A model generated the notes under the pieces. That model was not told the origin of the DNA. It did no database searches and worked only from the letters and a program-made list of their open reading frames with translations. A program made the position numbers and the translations under genes. From Acidobacteriota bacterium (GTDB lineage: Bacteria > Acidobacteriota > UBA6911), in assembly GCA_017860075.1 (NCBI GenBank), contig JAFNAH010000043.1, positions 1 through 10,536 on the forward strand: a stretch of 10,536 bases of DNA, given 5' to 3'. Positions 6,807 through 10,536 of this stretch are shown here, one piece after another; the first letter of the stretch is position 1; each line of letters opens with the position of its first letter.

Positions 6807-7772
6807 CTAGGCCCACCACATCGCGCCTTTCGGTTCGGATGCAACCACCTGCTTGAGGAAGGCGACAGCCTTGTTGAACCCCTCCTCGACGGACAGCAGG
6901 CTGTCCTCGTGTTCGATGCTCAGCACGTAGTCGTACCCCACCATGCGTAATGCACTGATGATGTCTTTCCACGTGTCGTAGCTGTGGCCGTATCCAACCG
7001 TCCGGAAGATCCACGAACGGTTCAGCTCGTTGCCGTAATGCTTCGTGTCGAGGACGCCGTTCACGCGCGTGTTGGCCTGGTCGACACGGGTGTCCTTGGC
7101 GTGGAAGTGATAGATAGCTCCCTTCAGGGCTTTGATGGCTGCGGCCGGATCGATGCCCTGCCAGAAGAGATGGCTGGGATCGAAGTTCGCACCGATCGAG
7201 TCGCCCACCGCATCCCGCAACTTGAGGAGAGTCTCGGGGCTGTAGACGCAGAAGCCCGGGTGCATCTCCAGGCAGATCTTGTCGACGCCGTGGTCCCGGG
7301 CGAAAGCCGCTTCCTCTTTCCAGTATGGAATGAGCTTCATGTTCCACTGGTAATCAAGGACCTTCAGGAAGTCGTCCGGCCACGGGCAGGTCACCCAGTT
7401 GGGGTGCGCGGAGCCGTCCGAATCGCCCGGGCAGCCCGAAAACCCGATGACGCGCGTGATACCTAATCTTTCAGCAAGCAGCACTGTGCTCCTGAATGCC
7501 CGGATGTATGCCGCAGCTGTCGCCGGGTTCGGGTGCACGGGATTCCCGTGACAGCTGAGGGCGCTGATAAAAAGACCGCGACTTTCGATCGCCGACTTGA
7601 AGGCTTCCAGTTTGCGGGCATCGCCGAGGAGCTCGTCCGGATTGCAGTGCGCCGTGCCCGGATAGCCGCCTGCTCCGATCTCAACCGCGTCGAGCCCCGC
7701 TGCTTTGACCTTGTCCAGGGCAGCCTCCAGGGGCAGCCCGCCGAAGAGAACAGTAAGAACGCCCAATTTCAT
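6807..7772 (-). CDS. Sugar phosphate isomerase/epimerase (xylose-isomerase-like TIM barrel)
   Basis: This 321-residue protein of the AP-endonuclease-2/xylose-isomerase-like family includes IolE/IolI, tagatose and allulose epimerases and related lyases. It opens with the family pattern MKLGVLTVLFGGLPLEAALDKV, then LDAVEIGAGGYPG (27-39). The four expected metal ligands are visible: Glu169 in KICLEMHPG, Asp198 in ANFDPSHLFW, His224 in YHFHAKD and Glu287 in VLSIEHED. The Arg/Lys-containing loop FHAKDTRVD (223-231) is a usual substrate-binding segment. The start is secure: ATG 7772 is preceded on its strand by GGAGGT (7784-7779), 6 nt away. There is no signal peptide, so it is cytoplasmic. It faces htrA tail to tail and is divergent from the unknown gene at 8003. 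The Gfo/Idh oxidoreductase 1.5 kb to the right, on the same strand, is a frequent partner of this family in inositol and sugar catabolism. The exact substrate cannot be read from the sequence. Confidence 0.9.
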   Translation of the reverse strand: MKLGVLTVLFGGLPLEAALDKVKAAGLDAVEIGAGGYPGTAHCNPDELLGDARKLEAFKSAIESRGLFISALSCHGNPVHPNPATAAAYIRAFRSTVLLAERLGITRVIGFSGCPGDSDGSAHPNWVTCPWPDDFLKVLDYQWNMKLIPYWKEEAAFARDHGVDKICLEMHPGFCVYSPETLLKLRDAVGDSIGANFDPSHLFWQGIDPAAAIKALKGAIYHFHAKDTRVDQANTRVNGVLDTKHYGNELNRSWIFRTVGYGHSYDTWKDIISALRMVGYDYVLSIEHEDSLLSVEEGFNKAVAFLKQVVASEPKGAMWWA

Positions 7773-7938
7773 GACAGCACCTCCGGCATCCGCTCGAACT
7801 GACCATTGACGGACGCACTGGATTCAGTAGCACACAAGGCGCGCCGGTCACAAGCGAAATACCCCGAACTCACGCGCGCGTGCATGATCTTTTCTTGGAT
7901 CAAACAGGGGGGTGGCCGGTTAGTAGAGGGTGTGACCC

Positions 7939-7964
7939 GCCCCGGGCGTTGGCGCGCTCGGGGC
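7939..7964 (+). other. Strong hairpin in the leader of the unknown gene at 8003
   Basis: GCCCCGGGCG (7939-7948) pairs with CGCTCGGGGC (7955-7964) over ten base pairs including one G-U, with a 6-nt loop. The stem ends 26 nt before the ribosome binding site at 7991. No T-run follows, so an intrinsic terminator is unlikely. An mRNA structure affecting translation or stability, or an operator, is possible. The rest of the 230-bp gap 7773-8002 shows a lone TTGACG (7806-7811) without a good -10 partner and nothing else I can support. Confidence 0.4.
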
Positions 7965-8002
7965 AACCGACTAAAACGACACCAGCCAATAGAGGAGCCA
8001 AA

Positions 8003-8614
8003 ATGCCCATAGCAGGTTCGAAGGAGCGAACGAGTGAAGAGCGCCAGCGTCACATCAGGGAACTGCAGGAGAGGCTGCAACGCATTTCCGGAGGTCCTTT
8101 GTCGATGGGCTTCTCGGAGGATTGCCCGGAGGAAATCCGTGAACGCTTTCTTGAATCGGTGGTGGCTTTTGAGGAGGCCGAGCCGGTAGCCCTGTTCGAC
8201 GAACTGGTCAGGATGGGACTGCAGTTGCCCGCCCCGGAGGAGATGGATGATGTGCAGCTCAACGAGAAGCTGTGGGAAATCATCCGGCGCATGTCGTTGC
8301 TGGGATCCTACTTGCATAACACCGACCATCTCAGCGACCGTGAACTGTACAGCCGGTTGTGGTCGGAAACGCTCAGGGAACCGTCCGTCCTGATGCCGCA
8401 GAATCAGAACTACGCCGAACACATCGACATCATAGGCAGCGGAAGCGAGGAAGACATACAGCTCTATCTGAAATACTATGCCGACGAGGAGGCGCGCCAG
8501 CACTGGGCGGAGGAATTCCCGGGGGATGCTGTGCCTCCCCACGAGCCTCCGCCATTCGATCGCGACCGGCTCCTGCCGCAGGCCCCGAACGAGAAGCCTC
8601 AACCTGTGAGCTGA
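8003..8614 (+). CDS. Conserved-looking hypothetical protein, acidic, 203 residues
   Basis: I do not recognise a named family. The start is ATG 8003, preceded by AGAGGAG (7991-7997) with 5-nt spacing; the frame is open upstream to 7880, but that extension has no ribosome binding site and an un-protein-like composition. The protein is acidic and mostly helical: a charged N-terminal helix (about 10-27), a core with FEEAEPVALFDELVRMG (about 56-72) and EEMDDVQLNEKLWEIIRRM (about 79-97), then LHNTDHLSDRELYSRLW and IDIIGSGSEEDIQLYLKYY (about 147-165). The tail (PPHEPPPFDRDRLLPQAP) is rich in Pro, Asp and Arg. There is no signal peptide, membrane segment, Cys cluster or catalytic motif I can name. 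A cytoplasmic, soluble protein is likely. It is divergent from the isomerase gene, has a hairpin in its leader, and is followed 7 nt past its stop by palindrome P4. The real strand is this one: the long minus-strand frame opposite lacks a ribosome binding site and looks like a shadow. Confidence 0.75.
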   Translation: MPIAGSKERTSEERQRHIRELQERLQRISGGPLSMGFSEDCPEEIRERFLESVVAFEEAEPVALFDELVRMGLQLPAPEEMDDVQLNEKLWEIIRRMSLLGSYLHNTDHLSDRELYSRLWSETLREPSVLMPQNQNYAEHIDIIGSGSEEDIQLYLKYYADEEARQHWAEEFPGDAVPPHEPPPFDRDRLLPQAPNEKPQPVS

Positions 8615-8620
8615 AAGTAG

Positions 8621-8641
8621 GTCCGGTCTGTCAGACCGGAC
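8621..8641. repeat. Palindrome P4 (REP-like), inverted copy of the P2 core
   Basis: GTCCGGTCTG (8621-8630), central T, CAGACCGGAC (8632-8641): a perfect 10-bp inverted repeat starting 7 nt after the stop of the unknown gene. Its reverse complement is identical to the inner 21 nt of P2 at 3145-3165, 5.5 kb away, so the two are copies of one element in opposite orientation. It also forms the left border of the repeat-flanked cassette ending near 9186. Confidence 0.85.
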
Positions 8642-8691
8642 TCGAAGTCTCTACATTTCGAACGCCTCGGGTAGCACTACACCTGGTCGCG

Positions 8692-8733
8692 GGATCGGGA
8701 TCGCTATCGGGGTCGAAATCGGATCCGGTGTCG
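8692..8733 (+). repeat. Left flank of the four-helix-bundle cassette: degenerate 6-nt-period repeat (TCGNNN)
   Basis: The triplet TCG recurs at exactly 6-nt steps: 8695, 8701, 8707, 8713, 8719 and 8731, with CCG at the one missing position, 8725. The units read like GGATCG, GGATCG, CTATCG, GGGTCG, AAATCG, GATCCG, GTGTCG. It ends 10 nt before the start codon of the gene at 8744. The complementary motif with the same period follows that gene at 9129-9167, in inverted orientation. Confidence 0.7.
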
Positions 8734-8743
8734 AAGAAGACGT

Positions 8744-9097
8744 ATGACCTTTGGGCACGGGCAGTTGGATGTCTACCGAGCCTCCATTGAGTATGCAGGC
8801 TGGGCCTTTCGGCTATGTGAACGGCTGACGGCACATCGAAACGCCAAAGATCAGCTTCTTCGGGCTTCACAAGCCGTTCCTTTAAACATCGCTGAAGGGA
8901 ATGGCAAGGTTACATCGGCTGAGCGGAGACGCTTCTTCGAGATCGCAAGCGGATCGGCACTTGAATGCGGAGCCGTGCAGGATGTACTGGAAGTGTGCGG
9001 GGCTCTTTCGCCGGCAGAGAGCGCTGATGCGAAGAGACTCCTTGACCGAATCGTTGCCATGCTGACAAGGCTCGGGCAACGCGGCTATTCGCTTTGA
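8744..9097 (+). CDS. Four-helix-bundle protein (S23 / 23S rRNA intervening-sequence protein family)
   Basis: This 117-residue protein belongs to the family described as S23, IVP or TIGR02436, which is structurally related to the Avd accessory proteins of diversity-generating retroelements. The family is a small all-helical bundle, and several members are encoded within intervening sequences of 23S rRNA genes; no enzymatic activity is established. Visible here: an N-terminal LDVYRASIEYAGWAF helix (8-22), the family signature QLLRASQAVPLNIAEGNGK (37-55), a third helix ERRRFFEIASGSALECGAVQ (60-79) and a C-terminal helix AKRLLDRIVAMLTRL (95-109). Length and motif order are standard and the gene looks intact. 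The start is ATG 8744, with only a weak purine-rich GAAGAAGA (8733-8740) before it. No rRNA sequence surrounds it, so this is a free-standing copy. It is tightly bracketed by inverted 6-nt-period repeats and palindrome pieces, as if the whole 8.62-9.19 kb unit moves or is maintained together. Confidence 0.85.
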   Translation: MTFGHGQLDVYRASIEYAGWAFRLCERLTAHRNAKDQLLRASQAVPLNIAEGNGKVTSAERRRFFEIASGSALECGAVQDVLEVCGALSPAESADAKRLLDRIVAMLTRLGQRGYSL

Positions 9098-9128
9098 GAG
9101 CATCGAGTTTGTTCGGGAGTGACCAAAC

Positions 9129-9170
9129 CGAAAACGATTGCGACCCCGATGCCGATTCCGACAGCGATCG
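9129..9170 (-). repeat. Right flank of the four-helix-bundle cassette: degenerate 6-nt-period repeat (CGANNN), inverted to the left flank
   Basis: CGA recurs at 9129, 9135, 9141, 9147, 9153, 9159 and 9165, seven consecutive 6-nt steps without a miss, starting 32 nt after the gene's stop. CGA is the complement of the TCG in the left flank, so the two arrays are inverted relative to each other. The reverse complement of this array (GATCGCTGTCGGAATCGG) aligns with the left flank (GATCGCTATCGGGGTCGA), differing at only a few positions. A piece of the palindrome arm, GGTCTGACA, follows at 9178-9186. Confidence 0.7.
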
Positions 9171-9237
9171 CCCTACAGGTCTGACAAGCTCATGCCGGCG
9201 AGCCCGCCAATCCTGATTCGCCTGGCAACACTGCCCG

Positions 9238-10536
9238 CTACACAGCCGGGAGCGTCCACGGGGCGCGATAGGCGCGCGTCACATACGCAGCCGCCGCGGG
9301 GTCGTTTACTATCGTCTCGCTGTCGGAGTCCCAGCAGATCTGCCGTCCCAACCGGAACGCGATGTTTCCCAGGTGGCAGGCAATCATCGAGTAGTGCCCG
9401 ATCTCGACGTCGGACCGCGGCAACTGGCGGGAACGCATGCAGTCCAGGAAGTTGTTCACGTGCGCCGCGTGAGACTCGTCGTTGACCACGTTCTGCCGCG
9501 GAAAGGCGGGCAGCTTGTATTGAGATTTGCCGTTGGCTTTCACGACTTCGGGATCGACCTCCCAGCCGCCCCGGTCGACGACGAGCGTGCCGTTGTTTCC
9601 GATAAACTCGACCCCGTGATCGCGCGCCTCCGGCCCGCGGTCGATGGCAGTGGCATGTTCCCAAAGCATCGTGAAACCGGGGTACGACCAGAGAGCCTGC
9701 TGGGTGTCCGGTGTCTCCTCCGCGTCGTCAGGGAAACCGAACTTCCCGCCCACAGACACTGCGCAGCTCGGGGCCTTGACTCCCATCCCCCAGTTGGCAA
9801 TGTCGATCATGTGCGCTCCCCAGTCCGTCATGAGCCCGCCGGAGTAGTCCCAGTACCAGCGGAAATTGAAATGGAACCTGTTCTTGTTGAAGGGGCGCTT
9901 CGGGGCGGGGCCGAGCCACATGTCATAGTCCACGCCGGCAGGCGGATCGCCGTCGGGAACCTTGGGGATGTTCCCCATCCATCCCTGGTAGGCCCATGCG
10001 CGCACCAGGCGAATCTTTCCCAGTTTGCCGCTCTGGACATATTCCACGGCTTCCGCGTAGTGGGGGGCGCTGCGCTGCTGGGTGCCCATCTGCACAACCC
10101 GGTTGTGCTTTCGCGCCGCGGTGACCATCGCCCTGCCTTCACCGATGCTTATGGAGAGCGGCTTCTCCACGTAGACGTCTTTCCCTGCCTGGCAGGCGAG
10201 AATCGTGGGCAGCGCGTGCCAATGATCGGGCGTGCCGACGATGACAGCATCGATATCTTTGCGGTCAAGGACCGGGCGGAAGTCGCGCGTGATCAAATCC
10301 GGGTTCTGCCCGTGCTGCTTCGTCACCCAGGCGCGAGTCGATGCGGTCTGGCTGTCGTCCACGTCGCACAGCGCGACACACTCGACATTCCCGTTCTTGA
10401 GAAAATCGCGCAAGTCTGCCTGCCCCATTCCCCCGCAGCCGATCAGGCCGACGCGGATGCGATCGTTGCTGCCGGAGACCCTGGTCGCCGATGCTGCACT
10501 CTGCGCCGCCAGCCTTTCGGGGCGGAGGACTGAAAG
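9238..10536 (-). CDS. Gfo/Idh/MocA family oxidoreductase, partial (N-terminus off the right edge)
   Basis: A NAD(P)-dependent dehydrogenase of the glucose-fructose oxidoreductase/inositol dehydrogenase family; 432 residues are visible and the frame is still open at the window edge. The Rossmann start is RIRVGLIGCGGMGQADL (about 26-42), with the dinucleotide loop GCGGMG at 33-38 and the acidic strand end ALCDVDD. The catalytic-lysine motif is DVYVEKPLS (120-128; Lys125), and TDWGAHMIDIANWG (about 237-250) carries the usual Asp/His of the C-terminal domain. The run AAQSAASATRVSGSNDR before the Rossmann fold resembles the tail of the twin-arginine-type leaders of exported members in Acidobacteriota, Planctomycetota and Verrucomicrobiota, so the missing N-terminus may hold an RR motif. 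An internal ATG at 10428 falls inside the dinucleotide loop and cannot be the start. The stop (TAG) is at 9238-9240. It probably oxidises a sugar, inositol or glycoside hydroxyl; the substrate is not readable. The isomerase at 6807-7772, same strand, is a plausible pathway partner. Confidence 0.93.
   Translation of the reverse strand, partial: LSVLRPERLAAQSAASATRVSGSNDRIRVGLIGCGGMGQADLRDFLKNGNVECVALCDVDDSQTASTRAWVTKQHGQNPDLITRDFRPVLDRKDIDAVIVGTPDHWHALPTILACQAGKDVYVEKPLSISIGEGRAMVTAARKHNRVVQMGTQQRSAPHYAEAVEYVQSGKLGKIRLVRAWAYQGWMGNIPKVPDGDPPAGVDYDMWLGPAPKRPFNKNRFHFNFRWYWDYSGGLMTDWGAHMIDIANWGMGVKAPSCAVSVGGKFGFPDDAEETPDTQQALWSYPGFTMLWEHATAIDRGPEARDHGVEFIGNNGTLVVDRGGWEVDPEVVKANGKSQYKLPAFPRQNVVNDESHAAHVNNFLDCMRSRQLPRSDVEIGHYSMIACHLGNIAFRLGRQICWDSDSETIVNDPAAAAYVTRAYRAPWTLPAV

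Noticed and set aside
6797..6814. Short hairpin GGGC-TAG-GCCC at the tail-to-tail junction of htrA and the isomerase gene as a bidirectional terminator
   Set aside because: Only four base pairs, overlapping the isomerase stop codon and with no T-tract; too weak to call.
7769..8602. Minus-strand open frame (277 codons) opposite the unknown gene at 8003
   Set aside because: No ribosome binding site, and it runs through the intergenic gap and the start region of the isomerase gene; the plus-strand gene has a strong ribosome binding site and protein-like acidic composition.
9373..10533. Long plus-strand open frame (386 codons) opposite the Gfo/Idh gene
   Set aside because: Shadow of a GC-rich gene: the minus strand shows a full Rossmann fold and EKP/DWGAH motifs, while the plus-strand translation has no recognisable domain or ribosome binding site.

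Overview
This is a GC-rich bacterial chromosomal window, apparently from a Gram-negative-type soil or environmental lineage. Family content suggests Acidobacteriota or a neighbouring phylum such as Verrucomicrobiota: an exported-type Gfo/Idh/MocA oxidoreductase, a xylose-isomerase-like TIM barrel, a two-PDZ HtrA, a four-helix-bundle (S23/IVP) gene and dispersed palindromes. This assignment is an inference from family content, not a phylogenetic result. I see no rRNA, tRNA, CRISPR array, transposase or phage gene. Both end genes are cut by the window edges: the LysR regulator loses its C-terminus at the left and the oxidoreductase loses its N-terminus at the right.

Layout. (1) 1-3075 is an ion/envelope-stress-like block. 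A NhaR-like LysR regulator (minus) is divergent from a site-2 protease with two CBS domains, which is followed 7 bp later by a TerC/Alx-family membrane protein. The terC reading frame is broken: one conserved membrane segment of about 18 residues is missing and the frame changes near 2513-2520. (2) 3076-3209 is a convergent intergenic region holding perfect palindromes of the type CCGGTCTG-N-CAGACCGG. (3) 3210-6796 holds a D-Ala-D-Ala-ligase-like ATP-grasp enzyme (minus) divergent from a C39-like cysteine peptidase (plus), followed by a secreted HtrA/Deg serine protease (plus). The ATP-grasp/peptidase pair is the best candidate here for an uncharacterised peptide-making or peptide-handling system. 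(4) 6807-8614 holds a sugar-phosphate isomerase/epimerase-like TIM barrel (minus) divergent from an unrecognised acidic 203-residue protein (plus), whose leader contains a strong hairpin. (5) 8615-9237 is a small cassette: a four-helix-bundle protein gene flanked on both sides by degenerate repeats with an exact 6-nt period, in inverted orientation to each other. Next to them lie a full palindrome on the left and a half-palindrome on the right. (6) 9238-10536 is a partial Gfo/Idh/MocA oxidoreductase (minus).

How the genes may work together. The left block is coherent as a cation/pH or membrane-stress response: NhaR senses Na+/alkali in E. coli, TerC/Alx proteins handle Mn2+ and respond to alkali, and site-2 proteases cut membrane regulators. 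Three mechanistically different proteases (M50, C39-like, trypsin-like) lie within 6 kb. The isomerase-like TIM barrel and the Gfo/Idh oxidoreductase commonly co-occur in carbohydrate and inositol catabolism; here they lie on the same strand, separated by the unknown gene and the repeat-flanked cassette.
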